From Rhizobium bangladeshense (GTDB lineage: Bacteria; Pseudomonadota; Alphaproteobacteria; Rhizobiales; Rhizobiaceae), in assembly GCF_017357245.1 (NCBI RefSeq), contig NZ_CP071612.1, forward strand, positions 4,301,991-4,365,990: DNA of 64,000 nucleotides, in the 5' to 3' direction. Of the stretch, positions 7,247 through 17,494 are shown piece by piece (positions within the stretch are counted from its first letter, which is position 1; each line of letters begins with the position of its first letter). Both the position numbers and the translations under genes were made by a program. The notes below the pieces were generated by a model, which saw nothing but the letters and a program-made list of their open reading frames with translations, did no database searches and had not been told where the DNA came from.

Positions 7247-8558
7247 GGCTTCTCTTGTTCTGGTCGGCGCATTGATGGGTGCGACCGCGATGAGCGTCAT
7301 CTACTCGGCAGGTGTGCCTGCAGAAGCAGCCGGATCCTCCACATACAAGGAGCTGTCGGTATTTGGCGACGTTTTCGAACGCGTGCGCGCGCAATACGTC
7401 ACACCGCCGGCCGAAGACAAGCTGATCGAGAACGCCATTAACGGCATGCTGTCCTCGCTCGACCCGCATTCGAGCTATATGAATGCGAAGGACGCCGAAG
7501 ACATGCGCACCCAGACGAAGGGTGAGTTCGGCGGCCTCGGCATCGAAGTCACCATGGAAGACGAGCTGGTCAAGGTCATCACCCCGATCGATGACACGCC
7601 CGCCGCCAAGGCCGGCGTTCTCGCCGGCGATTACATCTCCGAGATTGACGGGCAGTCCGTTCGTGGCCTGAAGCTGGAAGACGCTGTCGAAAAGATGCGC
7701 GGCGCCGTCAACACGCCGATTAAGCTGACACTGATCCGCAAGGGCGCCGACAAGCCGATCGAGCTGACGATCGTCCGTGACGTCGTCGCCGTCCAGGCAG
7801 TCAAGTCGCGCGTCGAGGACGATGTCGGTTACCTCCGCATCATCTCCTTCACCGAAAAGACCTATCCCGACATGGAAAAGGCGATCAAGAAGATCAAGGA
7901 CGCCGTTCCGGCCGACAAGCTGAAGGGTTATGTCCTCGACCTGCGCCTCAATCCGGGCGGCCTGCTCGACCAGGCGATTAACGTCTCCGACGCCCTGTTG
8001 CAGCGCGGCGAGGTCGTTTCGACGCGCGGCCGCAATCCGGATGAAACCCGCCGCTTCAATGCCGGCCCGGGCGACCTGACCGATGGCAAGCCGGTCATCG
8101 TCCTGATCAACGGCGGTTCCGCGTCCGCATCGGAAATTGTCGCCGGCGCCCTTCAGGATCTGCGCCGCGCCACCATTCTCGGAACCCGTTCCTTCGGCAA
8201 GGGTTCGGTCCAGACGATCATTCCGCTCGGCGAAAACGGCGCGCTGCGCCTGACCACGGCGCTCTATTACACGCCGTCCGGTCGCTCGATCCAGGGCACC
8301 GGCATTACGCCCGACATCAAGGTAGAGGAGCCGCTGCCGGAGGAACTGCAGGGCAAGATGGTGACCGAGGGCGAATCCAGCCTGCGCGGCCACATCAAGG
8401 GCCAGAGCGAAACTGACGAGGGTTCGGGCTCCGTTGCCTATGTGCCGCCGGACCCGAAGGATGACGTTCAGCTGAACTATGCGCTCGACCTTCTGCGCGG
8501 CAAGAAGAACGATCCAGCCTTCCCGCCGAACCCGGATAAGGCCGTCGTCGCCAAGTAA
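7236..8558 (+). CDS. ctpA: Carboxy-terminal processing protease, S41 family
   Basis: Periplasmic serine protease with a Ser-Lys dyad. It has an N-terminal signal/anchor (RASLVLVGALMGATAMS), a PDZ domain (about 85-165; GEFGGLGIEVTMED, PAAKAGVLAGDYI) and an S41 core with LRLNPGGLLDQA. The nucleophile is in GGSASASEIVAG (about residue 296) and the lysine in RSFGKGSVQT (about 322). The 440-residue length is typical. I chose ATG 7236 because it has AAAGG upstream and gives a signal-like N-terminus. A strong terminator follows at 8570. Confidence 0.95.
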   Translation: MIRRASLVLVGALMGATAMSVIYSAGVPAEAAGSSTYKELSVFGDVFERVRAQYVTPPAEDKLIENAINGMLSSLDPHSSYMNAKDAEDMRTQTKGEFGGLGIEVTMEDELVKVITPIDDTPAAKAGVLAGDYISEIDGQSVRGLKLEDAVEKMRGAVNTPIKLTLIRKGADKPIELTIVRDVVAVQAVKSRVEDDVGYLRIISFTEKTYPDMEKAIKKIKDAVPADKLKGYVLDLRLNPGGLLDQAINVSDALLQRGEVVSTRGRNPDETRRFNAGPGDLTDGKPVIVLINGGSASASEIVAGALQDLRRATILGTRSFGKGSVQTIIPLGENGALRLTTALYYTPSGRSIQGTGITPDIKVEEPLPEELQGKMVTEGESSLRGHIKGQSETDEGSGSVAYVPPDPKDDVQLNYALDLLRGKKNDPAFPPNPDKAVVAK

Positions 8559-8569
8559 TCGATGATCGC

Positions 8570-8593
8570 AAGGCCGGGCACTCGCCCGGCCTT
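8570..8593 (+). terminator. Hairpin after ctpA
   Basis: AAGGCCGGGC and GCCCGGCCTT form a perfect 10-bp stem with an ACTC loop. A short pyrimidine run (gaccctttctg) follows. It would end or attenuate the envC-ctpA message before the next gene. Confidence 0.7.
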
Positions 8594-8635
8594 GACCCTT
8601 TCTGCTGTTTCCCGGTTTTGGAGCGGGCGAGAAAA

Positions 8636-9826
8636 TTGGGAACGGACCTGCATGCGCCTTTGGGGCGCAACCGCAAAACCGGCAGCCGGCGTCCGGGTGT
8701 GCTGCGCGTCGGCCGCATCGCCGCCAGCCTGTGCCTCTTCGCGATAGGCGGCTTTTCTATTTATACCGCCTTTCGTGGCGATGGGCTTGAGCGCGCCAGG
8801 CCGCCTGCGGCCGAACAGGCAGCAAATGAACAGTCCGGTACGCCACCGACGACCGCTGCCAATCAGGCGGCGAACGGCATTCCTCGCGCCGACCCACGCT
8901 CGGGCGCCAATGTCGAGCAGACGGTCACCGGAGATGGCTCCGTCGTCACCAAATACAGTCCCCGCCCGCGCGACGGCAGCGGGCCGGTGCTGGTCGATGC
9001 CATGCAGATCGGCCAGGATCCGCGCCTGGCAGCTCAACCCAATGAAGCCTTGCTCGAAGAGACCGCGCTTGGCAGGCTGCCGATCGTCGGCCCGGACGGT
9101 CGGCGGCCGATGGACCAATATGCCCGTCCTTCATCCCAAGCGCGCGGCATCCGCATCGCCATCGTGGTCAGCGGCCTTGGGCTCAGCCAGACGGGAACGC
9201 AGCGCGCCATCGCCGAACTGCCGGAGGAAATCACCCTCGCCTTTGCCGCGAGCGGCAACAGTCTGCAGCGCTGGATGCAGGAAGCCCGCCGCGGCGGCCA
9301 CGAGATTCTCCTGCAGGTGCCGCTTGAGCCGTTTGATTACCCGGCCAATGATCCGGGCCCGGAAACCCTGCTGACAAGCAAACCGGTCGCCCGCAATATC
9401 GAGAACTTGCACAAGGCGATGGGCGAGATCACCAACTATACCGGCATCATGAACTATCTCGGTGGCCGTTTCCTCTCCGACCCCGCCGCCATGGAGCCTG
9501 TCATGCGCGACATCCGCAAGCGCGGCCTGCTCTTCCTCGACGATGGGACTTCGGCCCAGTCGAAAACGGCGGCGGTCGCCAAGGGAACCGAGCTACCCTA
9601 TGCGATTGCCGATCTGCAGCTTGACGGCCAGCTCGATGTCAACGCCATCTTGAAAAAACTCGACGAACTCGAGCGCGTCGCTCGCAAGAACGGCCAGGCG
9701 ATTGGTATCGCTTCGGCTTTTGACGAAAGCATCGACGCCATTGCGAAGTGGAGCGAGGAGGCGTCGATGCGCGGGATCGAAATCGTCGGTGTCGCGGCGT
9801 TGTCCAACGATCCTAAAAACCCCTGA
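8636..9826 (+). CDS. Divergent polysaccharide deacetylase family protein (YibQ/DUF610-like)
   Basis: NodB-fold protein of the divergent polysaccharide deacetylase group. A TM anchor lies near residues 25-45 (IAASLCLFAIGGFSIYTAF), then a proline/alanine-rich periplasmic linker, then the domain from about 170: IRIAIVVSGLGLS, QVPLEPFDYPANDPGP, MNYLGGRF, LFLDDGTSAQSK. The metal-binding His residues of true deacetylases are not evident, so catalysis is doubtful. TTG 8636 is preceded by GGAGCGGG at 8 nt. Its position beside envC-like and ctpA genes suggests an envelope or peptidoglycan role. The substrate is unknown. Confidence 0.85.
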   Translation: MGTDLHAPLGRNRKTGSRRPGVLRVGRIAASLCLFAIGGFSIYTAFRGDGLERARPPAAEQAANEQSGTPPTTAANQAANGIPRADPRSGANVEQTVTGDGSVVTKYSPRPRDGSGPVLVDAMQIGQDPRLAAQPNEALLEETALGRLPIVGPDGRRPMDQYARPSSQARGIRIAIVVSGLGLSQTGTQRAIAELPEEITLAFAASGNSLQRWMQEARRGGHEILLQVPLEPFDYPANDPGPETLLTSKPVARNIENLHKAMGEITNYTGIMNYLGGRFLSDPAAMEPVMRDIRKRGLLFLDDGTSAQSKTAAVAKGTELPYAIADLQLDGQLDVNAILKKLDELERVARKNGQAIGIASAFDESIDAIAKWSEEASMRGIEIVGVAALSNDPKNP

Positions 9827-9851
9827 GATGATGTCCTGAATGGAGAAGAAG

Positions 9852-10385
9852 ATGAGCCAGGCGACCGTGAAAGCCGAGGATCTGCCCTATCGCCCATGCG
9901 TCGGCGTGATGATCCTGAACCGCGATGGTCTGGTCTGGGCCGGGCGACGCATTCCCGACGGCAATTCCGAATATGACGGCTCACCGCAGCTCTGGCAAAT
10001 GCCCCAGGGAGGCATCGACAGAGGCGAGGATCCCCTGGATGCCGCCTATCGCGAGCTTTACGAGGAGACCGGCATCAAGACGGTGACCCTGCTCGCCGAA
10101 GCGCGGAACTGGATCAATTACGACCTGCCGCCGGCACTGATCGGCATCGGGCTGAAGGGAAAATTCCGCGGCCAGACGCAACGCTGGTTCGCCTTCCGCT
10201 TCGAAGGCGAAGAAGGCGAGATTGCCATCAACCCGCCGCCTGGCGGCCACGAGCCGGAATTCGATGCCTGGGAGTGGAAGCCGATGCAGGAACTGCCGGG
10301 ATTGATCGTGCCCTTCAAGCGCGCCGTCTACGACCAGGTGGTCGCCGAATTTCAGCACCTGGCAACGCTTCAATCGGAAGACTGA
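9852..10385 (+). CDS. rppH: RNA pyrophosphohydrolase, Nudix
   Basis: Removes pyrophosphate from 5' triphosphate ends of mRNA (or hydrolyses dinucleoside polyphosphates), exposing RNA to RNase E. The N-terminus [20 protein letters not shown] and the Nudix box starting [20 protein letters not shown] at about residues 53-75 carry the catalytic RExxEE glutamates. [16 protein letters not shown] is the usual RppH tail region. The ATG at 9852 follows GGAGAAGA at close spacing. It lies 25 bp after the YibQ-like gene, so the two are probably co-transcribed. Confidence 0.93.
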   Translation: MSQATVKAEDLPYRPCVGVMILNRDGLVWAGRRIPDGNSEYDGSPQLWQMPQGGIDRGEDPLDAAYRELYEETGIKTVTLLAEARNWINYDLPPALIGIGLKGKFRGQTQRWFAFRFEGEEGEIAINPPPGGHEPEFDAWEWKPMQELPGLIVPFKRAVYDQVVAEFQHLATLQSED

Positions 10386-10492
10386 TTGCGGCAGGGCGAC
10401 CGCGTTTGGGCTTGGAGCAGGAGGAAGGCATGGCTGGTGCATTCGAATGCCTGGCAGCTGGATCGTCTCCGACAACCTCAGATCGGGAGTAC

Positions 10493-10511
10493 CGGCCGTC
10501 AGAGACGGCCG
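10493..10511. terminator. Hairpin between convergent rppH and bfr
   Basis: CGGCCGTC-AGA-GACGGCCG forms an 8-bp stem with a 3-nt loop in the 141-bp gap between the convergent rppH and bfr ends. There is no strong T-run on either side, so intrinsic termination is plausible but not proven. Confidence 0.45.
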
Positions 10512-10526
10512 ATATTGCTTAGGAAT

Positions 10527-11012
10527 TCATTCGGCTTCGTTGGCGGAATCGGCGTTGAGCTGGCCGTATTTGCTTTCGCCGATTTTCTCGAGCAGATCGA
10601 GCTGGGTTTCAAGGAAGTCGATATGGCCTTCCTCATCCATCAGCAACTCTTCGAAAAGCTTCATGGAAACGTAATCGCCGGCCTCATGACAGATATCGCG
10701 CGACTTCTTGTAGGCCGTGCGGGCGTCGTACTCGCCGGCGAGATCGGCTTCCAGGACTTCCTTGACGTTCTGGCCGATGCGCAGCGGTGCGAGCGTCTGC
10801 AGATTGGGATGGCCTTCGAGGAAGATGATGCGTGCAACGAGCCGGTCGGCGTGGTGCATCTCTTCGATGGATTCGGCGCGTTCCTTCTTGGCGAGCTTGG
10901 TGTAGCCCCAGTCCTCGAGAAGACGATAGTGAACCCAATATTGGTTGACCGCACCGAGTTCGAGGAACAGTGCCTCGTTAAGCCGCTCGATGACCTTTTT
11001 GTCGCCTTTCAA
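10527..11012 (-). CDS. bfr: Bacterioferritin
   Basis: 24-mer haem-containing iron-storage protein with ferroxidase activity. Diagnostic segments are [24 protein letters not shown], the haem-ligand region [11 protein letters not shown] (Met about position 52), [14 protein letters not shown] and [15 protein letters not shown] with ferroxidase carboxylates. TTG 11012 is preceded by GGAGAG at 8 nt and gives the usual 161-residue protein. It overlaps the 3' end of bfd by 35 nt in another frame, so translation is probably coupled. Confidence 0.94.
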   Translation of the reverse strand: MKGDKKVIERLNEALFLELGAVNQYWVHYRLLEDWGYTKLAKKERAESIEEMHHADRLVARIIFLEGHPNLQTLAPLRIGQNVKEVLEADLAGEYDARTAYKKSRDICHEAGDYVSMKLFEELLMDEEGHIDFLETQLDLLEKIGESKYGQLNADSANEAE

Positions 11013-11307
11013 TGTCCGCTCTCCTGTTTTCCTCATGGAATTGCTTCAAGCGTGACATGAAATCAAATATTTCGGCTTCCGTCGAGTGGCGACGGGCGTG
11101 ATATTCCTCAGTCGTCTGGATGATGATGTCGACCACGTTGGGGAAGCAGCCGCAGCAACGGCCGCGTTTTTCCATGGCGTGATAGACCTTCGCAGGCACG
11201 ATAAGCTGCCAGCAGTCTTCATCGAGAAGGCTGGTGATAACCTCCCGGATTTCCTTGTCGGTTATGTAATTGCAGCTGCAGACAAGCACGTCTTCATTTC
11301 CAAACAT
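10978..11307 (-). CDS. bfd: Bacterioferritin-associated ferredoxin
   Basis: [2Fe-2S] protein that reduces ferric iron in bacterioferritin so it can be released. The cluster-binding pattern is visible as VCSCN (residues 9-13) and GRCCGC (about 49-54), typical of BFD. At 109 residues it is longer than the 64-residue E. coli protein, with a charged tail ([20 protein letters not shown]) that overlaps the start of bfr. Upstream, TTGACA at 11353-11348 could be a -35 element, but no convincing -10 pairs with it. Confidence 0.88.
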   Translation of the reverse strand: MFGNEDVLVCSCNYITDKEIREVITSLLDEDCWQLIVPAKVYHAMEKRGRCCGCFPNVVDIIIQTTEEYHARRHSTEAEIFDFMSRLKQFHEENRRADIERRQKGHRAA

Positions 11308-11371
11308 GACACTGACTATCGTGTTTTCTGCTAAAGAAGATGGTGGCTGTCAAGAAAAAATTCGAATCCGA

Positions 11372-11393
11372 CGCATCGATTGGAATCGATGCG
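11372..11393. repeat. Perfect 22-bp palindrome between dnaE2 end and bfd promoter
   Basis: CGCATCGATT-GG-AATCGATGCG is a perfect 10-bp inverted repeat around two bases. On the minus strand a T6 run follows about 12 nt later. It may be the terminator of the imuA-imuB-dnaE2 transcript, or an operator upstream of bfd. The sequence alone does not decide. Confidence 0.5.
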
Positions 11394-11467
11394 CGAGGCC
11401 TGTTGCAAATCGAGTGGAATTGTACGGCGATCACAGGATGAGCGCATGCCCCGGTCGATCCGGCCGC

Positions 11468-14400
11468 TCAATGAAAGTTCCGCCCGCGCGGCATGACCTC
11501 GGCGGTTTCCTCCGCACCGGCATGGCGGCCTGTGACACTCGCCCGCCTTTCCAATTCCGCCCTCTCCGGCGCATTCGCAAGCCTTCTCTGCCGTGCGTCG
11601 ACCCCTGGTCTCAGCACCTCGTCGGCGCGCTCGCAGGCCCCGAAACGTCGGGCCTCGCGTTGCAGGATGCCAAGAGCCGGCGTCATATCCTCGATATGCT
11701 CGACGACCGTATGGATTACGCCGCTATGGCTTTGCAGCCTGCCACGGATTTTCACGAGCCGGGCGCCCATGACGACCGCCCGGTATTTGTCAAATATCTT
11801 GCTCCAGACGATTGCATTGGCAACGCCGGTCTCATCCTCCAGCGTCATGAAGATGACGCCCTTGGCCGAACCCGGGCGCTGGCGTACCAGCACCAGACCG
11901 GCAATTGTCACCCTCTTTCCGTTCGGCACCGTCAGGAGATCGACATTGCGCGTGATGCCGATCTTCCGGAATTCTTCCCGCAGGAAGGACACCGGATGCG
12001 CCTTCAGCGATAATGACAGATAACGATAGTCCTCGATCACCTGCTCGCCCGGCGGCATGTCAGGCAGGCTGGCCTTCGGTTCGACCTGCAGATCGATATG
12101 GTTCACCCGGTCGAACAGGGGCAATTTTTCAGGAGCGTATTTCGTATCAAGGGCTCTTGCCGCCCAAAGCGCCTCACGTCTCGACAGGCCGATCGAGCCG
12201 AAGGCATCGGCATCCGCCAGCCTTTCGATATCGCCTCTGTCGAGGCCGGACCGCAGCCAGAGATCGCGAACCGAGCCATAACCATCGCCTCTATTGGCGA
12301 GAAGGCTCTCCAGCGCTTTCTCGGACAGACCCTTGACCTGCCGAAAGCCGAGGCGGACGGCTCGCTTTGCCTTGATGATGTCCCGCATATCGGCATGCCG
12401 CCTGTCGACGGCATTTCTGTCGAACACCGCCTCTTCGAGATGGCAATCCCAATTGGATCTATTGACGTCGACAGGCCGGATTTCGACCCCGTGTTCCCTG
12501 GCGTCCCGAACGAGCTGCGCCGGTGCGTAAAAGCCCATCGGCTGCGAATTGAGCATGGCAGCGCAAAAGACGTCGGGATAATAGGCCTTGATCCAGGACG
12601 AGGCATAGACCAGCAGCGCGAAGGAAGCCGCGTGGCTCTCTGGAAAGCCATATTCGCCGAAGCCTTCGATCTGGCTGAAGCAGCGTTCGGCGAAATCCCT
12701 CGGATAGCCTCTGCTGGTCATGCCATTGATCAGATCGTCCTTGAACTCATTGACCTTTCCCAACCGCTTGAAGGTCGCCATCGAGCGGCGCAGGCGGTCG
12801 GCCTTGGCAGGTGAGAATCCCGCCGCCGTGATCGCGATCTGCATCGCCTGTTCCTGAAACAGGGGCACGCCGAGCGTCCGCTTGAGGATCGGGATCATCT
12901 CGTCTTTCGGATAGTCGATCTTGAAGCCGGGAGAATGCGACTGCTCCCTCCGGGTCAGGTAGGGATGAACCATATTGCCCTGAATAGGTCCCGGACGGAC
13001 GATCGCCACTTCGATCACGAGATCGTAGAATCGTCGCGGCTTCAGCCGGGGCAGCATGCTCATCTGCGCCCTGCTTTCGATCTGAAAGACGCCCAGCGTG
13101 TCGGCCCGGCACATCATGTCATAAACCGGTACGCCCTCGTCTCCGTGTTCCCTGTTGCCGAGATCGGCAAGGGTCTTCTTCACGTCATAATGCAGTTCGA
13201 GCAGTGAAAAAGCCTTTCTGAGGCAGGTCAGCATTCCGAGAGCCAGAACGTCAACCTTCAGGATCTTGACGTTGTCGAGATCGTCCTTGTCCCATTCGAT
13301 CATGTAGCGGTCCGGCATCGCCGTCTTCATGATCGGCACGACTTCATCGAGCCGGTCCCGTGTGATGACGAAGCCGCCGACATGCTGGGTCAAATGACGC
13401 GGAAATCCGAGAAGCTCGGACGCATAGCGCAGAACGTTTGATGTCACCGGATCCGAAATCTCGAGCCCCGCCGCCTTGGCATCACGCTCCGACAGATTAT
13501 CCTCCGACCAGCCCCAGACCAGGCTGCTGATCGCCGACTGGACGTCCTCTGAAAGCCCGAAGGCCTTGGAGACCTCGCGGCCGGCGGAACGGGTGCGATA
13601 GGTGGTGACACCGGCCGTCAGCCCGGCATGCTCCCTGGTATACTTTCTGTAGATGTACTGGATGACTTCTTCGCGCCGGTCATGCTCGAAATCCACATCG
13701 ATGTCAGGCGGCTCGTCGCGATCCATCGAAATGAAGCGGTCGAAAAGCAACGTGCTTTTGGTCGGATCGACTTCCGTGATCTCGAGGCAATAGCAGATGA
13801 CTGAATTGGCGGCAGAACCGCGGCCCTGGCACAGGATCTTCAATTCATAGCGTGCATGCTGGATGAGCTTATGGACCGTCAGGAAATAAGGCTCGTATTT
13901 CTTCTCCCGAATGAGATTGAGTTCATAGTCGATCTGGGTCTGGATTTCAGAAGGAACGCCATCCGGATAGCGCTTCTTAGCCCCCTCCCTCGTCAAACGT
14001 TCGAGGGTTTCATAAGGTGTCTCGCCAGGATCGTTTTCCGGCGGATAATTGTGTTTCAACTCATCGAGCGAAAACGAAAGTCTGCCGAAAAATGTCCCGG
14101 TATTGGCAATCGCCTCCGGATAGTCCCGAAAGAGCCGGGACATTTCACGTTGGCCCTTGAGATAACGCTCGGCATTCGGAGCAAGAAGAAAACCTGCCTC
14201 GGCAATCGGCACATGCTCGCGGATCGAGATGACAATATCGGAAAGGGGACGGCGATCCGTATGGTGATAGAGCGGCTGATTGGTCGCGATGACAGGAATG
14301 CGGTAGCGGGCGGCGATCACGGAAAGTGCTGCGAAAACCTGCCTGTCGCGGCCATCATAGGCAGGCGCCAGCGCCACGTGAAACGCCTTGCCGAAACGGT

Positions 14401-14920
14401 TCCGGAAACGTGCGAGACAGGCTTCCAATTCCTGTTGGGCCGCAAATCCTATGGCCGCGGCCTGGCTGGGAACAAGGGCGAGCATCATCTCGTCTCCCCA
14501 TTCCATGATATCCGCCTCGTAAAGCAGGCAGGATCCCTTTTCTGCTCTCAGATTTCCCGCACTCAGCAAACGGCAGAGATGCGCCCACCCTCGCCTGTTC
14601 TCAGGATAGGCAAGGATATCAGGCGTTCCATCCGAAAAGACGAGGCGGGCGCCCGGCTGAATCCGAATTGGGTCGAGAACCTTCTCCTCCTCTCTGTCAT
14701 CGAGATTCTTCTCGTACCTTCTTCTGAATTTCTCTTCGATCTCCTGCGCCTGCGCATGCGCCCTGACGACGCCGGCAACTGAGTTCCGATCGGCGATTCC
14801 AAGACCGGAAAGTTTCAGTGCGGCGGCCTGCACCACCATTTCCTCAGGCTTCGAGGCACCCTCCAGAAAGGAGAAATTGGTGCGGGCGCCGATCTCGAAA
14901 AATGCAGGTGCCGCGCTCAT
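11468..14920 (-). CDS. dnaE2: Error-prone DNA polymerase DnaE2 (ImuC)
   Basis: C-family polymerase alpha-like subunit that carries out translesion synthesis with ImuA and ImuB after DNA damage. An N-terminal PHP domain ([17 protein letters not shown]) precedes the catalytic palm with [13 protein letters not shown] (about residue 405). Further segments are [24 protein letters not shown] and [16 protein letters not shown], then an OB-fold near 1020-1090. The length of 1150 residues fits DnaE2. Its start overlaps the imuB end by 4 bp. Transcription should come from the SOS-controlled promoter ahead of imuA. Confidence 0.95.
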   Translation of the reverse strand: MSAAPAFFEIGARTNFSFLEGASKPEEMVVQAAALKLSGLGIADRNSVAGVVRAHAQAQEIEEKFRRRYEKNLDDREEEKVLDPIRIQPGARLVFSDGTPDILAYPENRRGWAHLCRLLSAGNLRAEKGSCLLYEADIMEWGDEMMLALVPSQAAAIGFAAQQELEACLARFRNRFGKAFHVALAPAYDGRDRQVFAALSVIAARYRIPVIATNQPLYHHTDRRPLSDIVISIREHVPIAEAGFLLAPNAERYLKGQREMSRLFRDYPEAIANTGTFFGRLSFSLDELKHNYPPENDPGETPYETLERLTREGAKKRYPDGVPSEIQTQIDYELNLIREKKYEPYFLTVHKLIQHARYELKILCQGRGSAANSVICYCLEITEVDPTKSTLLFDRFISMDRDEPPDIDVDFEHDRREEVIQYIYRKYTREHAGLTAGVTTYRTRSAGREVSKAFGLSEDVQSAISSLVWGWSEDNLSERDAKAAGLEISDPVTSNVLRYASELLGFPRHLTQHVGGFVITRDRLDEVVPIMKTAMPDRYMIEWDKDDLDNVKILKVDVLALGMLTCLRKAFSLLELHYDVKKTLADLGNREHGDEGVPVYDMMCRADTLGVFQIESRAQMSMLPRLKPRRFYDLVIEVAIVRPGPIQGNMVHPYLTRREQSHSPGFKIDYPKDEMIPILKRTLGVPLFQEQAMQIAITAAGFSPAKADRLRRSMATFKRLGKVNEFKDDLINGMTSRGYPRDFAERCFSQIEGFGEYGFPESHAASFALLVYASSWIKAYYPDVFCAAMLNSQPMGFYAPAQLVRDAREHGVEIRPVDVNRSNWDCHLEEAVFDRNAVDRRHADMRDIIKAKRAVRLGFRQVKGLSEKALESLLANRGDGYGSVRDLWLRSGLDRGDIERLADADAFGSIGLSRREALWAARALDTKYAPEKLPLFDRVNHIDLQVEPKASLPDMPPGEQVIEDYRYLSLSLKAHPVSFLREEFRKIGITRNVDLLTVPNGKRVTIAGLVLVRQRPGSAKGVIFMTLEDETGVANAIVWSKIFDKYRAVVMGARLVKIRGRLQSHSGVIHTVVEHIEDMTPALGILQREARRFGACERADEVLRPGVDARQRRLANAPERAELERRASVTGRHAGAEETAEVMPRGRNFH

Positions 14921-16530
14921 GCGAAAATCCCATGCATGAACCAGCGCGGCGGCGGCTCTTCACCGTAAAAGCCTTCGCGGTAAATCCAGAAACGATGCCC
15001 GGAATTGTCTTCGACACGGAAATAGTCACGCGTTTTGGCGTCGGCGCCATCGATCCACCACTCCATGGCAAGCCGTTCCGGGCCTTCGCTGCGCTGAACC
15101 TGATGCTGAATGCGGCGCCACCGAAAACTTTGCGGCGGCCCCTCCGGGACTTCGGCAAGCAAAGCCTCCACCGGTTCCGGCTTGGCAAAAAGCCTCAGGG
15201 GCCGCTCGCTCCGAGCGGGGAAAAGACGACTTTCCCCGCTCCTGCGCTGCGGCGGAAAATTCTCCATGAGTGGGCATGCGATAACCGCACGCTCCGGCAC
15301 ATGGCTTTCGCGGAGCTGAAAGCTTTGAAGACAGTCCGCGCCAAGGCGCGCCGAGACGCGGTCGATGAAAGCTGCAAGCGAGATCTCTCTTTGCCGGCCG
15401 CCATCGAAATCGCCCTGCGTGTCCTCGAAGGGCTCATGGCGCACGACATTCAGCCGCAGGATCTCGAAACCGTATCCGGCATCGAGATCGTCATGGATTG
15501 CCTGCAGACGCTGGGAAAAAAGATCCGCGATCCGCTTCGGCTCCCTGAGCGGCCGTGAAGCGCCGACAGAAATCCGGAAAACCCGGCCATCGACCCGAAA
15601 CAGCACGAGTTCGAAGACGCGGCCGCCGGCGCCGCGGGCTTCCAGGGAGGGTTTCAGCGACATGGCGATCTGGCCGGCAAGGGCGAGAATATCCTCTTCG
15701 GTGCCGATCGGTTCGGCCAGCCGCCGCTCGGCCGAAAGGCTCGCAACCGGCAGGCGCGGCGAAACCGGTTCCTCGTCATGTCCGAGCGCCTGATCGAGCC
15801 GCAAAAGCAAGCTTGCTCCAAAACGGCGGGTCAGCGGCGCCCGCGGCGCGTTCATGACATCGCCGATATATTTGAGCCCGAGCTTCTTCAGCGATGCCAC
15901 GGTTTCTTCGTTCAGCCGAAGCGCGGCGACCGGCAGCGGCGCCAGCACATCTTCCATTTCCTCGTCTTCGATGACGCCGCCATTGCCGAAACGGGCGACG
16001 GCCGAGGAAAGGCCGGGCGAAGAGGAGATCGAACCCTGGACGTCGAGCCCCATATGGAAGAGCCTGAGGAGAATATCATTCAGCAGCGCTCTCTCGCCGC
16101 CGAAAAGATGGGCGCATCCGCTAATATCGAGAAACAGCCCGTCTCGTCCGTCGATCGCCACCAGCGGCGTATAGCGGTCGCACCAGTCGGCGATGGCTTC
16201 GAGCAACCGCGCGTCGGCGGCCGGATCCTCCTCGACGATATCGATCTTCGGGTGCATGGCGCGCGCTTCCGCGACGCCTTGACCCTTCTTCAGGCCAAGC
16301 GCTTCCGCGGCCTCGTCCAGCGCCGTCAGCCGCATGGCATTCTCGTGCTTTCCGGCGCAGACGATCGGCGCAGCCTCAGGACGCCCTTTCAAACGCCAGG
16401 AAAGGCCCCATTTTCTGCGGGCGATCCTGTCCGTCGGAAGATGCGGAAAGCTGAGCGCCAGGATACGCTGACCGTTCGTCTGGAGTAAGAGCGTGCCTTG
16501 GTTCGCCGATGGGGAAAAACTGACGTTCAT
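14917..16530 (-). CDS. imuB: Y-family-like translesion factor ImuB
   Basis: Catalytically inactive DinB-like hub that links ImuA and DnaE2 to the beta clamp. The fold begins at [14 protein letters not shown], followed by [31 protein letters not shown] and [11 protein letters not shown] near the C-terminus. I placed the start at ATG 16530 (537 residues). No later ATG precedes the fold, so a 155-nt overlap with the imuA 3' end seems real. It overlaps dnaE2 by 4 bp (ATGA). Confidence 0.9.
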   Translation of the reverse strand: MNVSFSPSANQGTLLLQTNGQRILALSFPHLPTDRIARRKWGLSWRLKGRPEAAPIVCAGKHENAMRLTALDEAAEALGLKKGQGVAEARAMHPKIDIVEEDPAADARLLEAIADWCDRYTPLVAIDGRDGLFLDISGCAHLFGGERALLNDILLRLFHMGLDVQGSISSSPGLSSAVARFGNGGVIEDEEMEDVLAPLPVAALRLNEETVASLKKLGLKYIGDVMNAPRAPLTRRFGASLLLRLDQALGHDEEPVSPRLPVASLSAERRLAEPIGTEEDILALAGQIAMSLKPSLEARGAGGRVFELVLFRVDGRVFRISVGASRPLREPKRIADLFSQRLQAIHDDLDAGYGFEILRLNVVRHEPFEDTQGDFDGGRQREISLAAFIDRVSARLGADCLQSFQLRESHVPERAVIACPLMENFPPQRRSGESRLFPARSERPLRLFAKPEPVEALLAEVPEGPPQSFRWRRIQHQVQRSEGPERLAMEWWIDGADAKTRDYFRVEDNSGHRFWIYREGFYGEEPPPRWFMHGIFA

Positions 16531-17332
16531 GAGGGTTCCACTCCAGAAGAAGGGAGAGCGGAGCCGGGTTACGGCTCTTCTCCAGGCTGAGACGAAAAAC
16601 CGGATTGCCGATGCTGCCGGCAAGCCTCGATCCATCTGACAGAGCCCGCATGCCGGACGGTGCGGGCTGGGCAAGCAGCCGGAAGACGGCGCTGCTTGCC
16701 TCCTCCTCTCCCGCCTGCCGAAGCAGGAAGAGAGGCCGGCCGGCCGCCTTGGCGCGAAGACCGAGCCGCCGGCTCTCGGTCAGACCGAAATGTACAGGAT
16801 TGCCCCTGATCTCCAGGATGACGACCGAAAAGGCACCGCTTTCCACCGCGGTTTCCGCAAGCCAGAGCGCCTCATCGAGCTTGCGCGGCAAAGCCTGCAG
16901 GAAACGCTCGGGCCGCAAGCCGAAATCCTGCAGACCTACCGCATAGGGAAGGCCAGCCTCCATCGTCGAGACCGTATCGCCGATCCAGAGTATTGGCGAA
17001 CAGTCGCTCGCCTCCTCCTCCACCCGCTGCAGCAGCGCTGCGGCCGCAAGTGCGAACCCACAGGCGGCTCCCGCATCCCGCAAAAGCGTGGAACGGATTT
17101 CCGTTATCGCATCGAGCGGCAGCCCGCCTTCCATCGCTTCGTCGAGCGGTGTCACGCCGAACGGCAGGCGCTGTCCGCGCCCATTCCGTTCCGCATCCTG
17201 CCGCCCGGTCCTCCCCGAAGCCAGGGCTTCCCGCTCCGCTGCCGCAAGTGCCGGCGCAGGTTTTCCTTCCAGCTTGGCGATGGTTTCGCGGAGCGCAAAA
17301 AGCCGCTCGCGCGCCAAGGCGTTCTGCGCCAT
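16376..17332 (-). CDS. imuA: SOS translesion accessory protein ImuA
   Basis: RecA/SulA-like component of the ImuA-ImuB-DnaE2 mutasome. The segment LPFGVTPLDEAMEGGLPLDAITEI is the usual ImuA opening, followed by ILWIGDTVSTMEAGLPYAVGL and GLRPERFLQ, and [14 protein letters not shown] near the C-terminus. The protein continues about 40 residues past this and overlaps imuB by 155 nt. A LexA box lies 22-36 bp upstream of the start. The order imuA-imuB-dnaE2 is the standard alphaproteobacterial SOS cassette. Confidence 0.92.
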   Translation of the reverse strand: MAQNALARERLFALRETIAKLEGKPAPALAAAEREALASGRTGRQDAERNGRGQRLPFGVTPLDEAMEGGLPLDAITEIRSTLLRDAGAACGFALAAAALLQRVEEEASDCSPILWIGDTVSTMEAGLPYAVGLQDFGLRPERFLQALPRKLDEALWLAETAVESGAFSVVILEIRGNPVHFGLTESRRLGLRAKAAGRPLFLLRQAGEEEASSAVFRLLAQPAPSGMRALSDGSRLAGSIGNPVFRLSLEKSRNPAPLSLLLEWNPHERQFFPIGEPRHALTPDERSAYPGAQLSASSDGQDRPQKMGPFLAFERAS

Positions 17333-17353
17333 GGCGTTTACTCCGTCCGTCTT

Positions 17354-17368
17354 GTTCCTGTTATGTTC
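17354..17368 (-). promoter_or_regulatory. LexA (SOS) box of imuA-imuB-dnaE2
   Basis: On the plus strand GTTC-CTGTTAT-GTTC, on the minus strand GAAC-ATAACAG-GAAC. It is an exact match to the alphaproteobacterial direct-repeat SOS box GTTC-N7-GTTC. It lies 22 bp upstream of imuA, where LexA would block transcription. Confidence 0.85.
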
Positions 17369-17494
17369 TTATGGATTCCAGAGAGCTGAGGAAGAGTCAA
17401 CAACCATTTTCTATGAATTTATTCCTGCCTTTGATTCCGCACTCGAAAATCGGCGGCAAAGGTTCTATATGGGCCCGCAAAGGAAGGAATATTC

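Noticed and set aside
11315..11360. Possible Irr or RirA iron box upstream of bfd
   Set aside because: CTTTAGCAGAAAAC only loosely resembles iron boxes; no symmetric match.
14373..14389. CACGTGAAACG within dnaE2, resembling parS
   Set aside because: Only about 10 of 16 consensus positions match and the left arm is not TTT.
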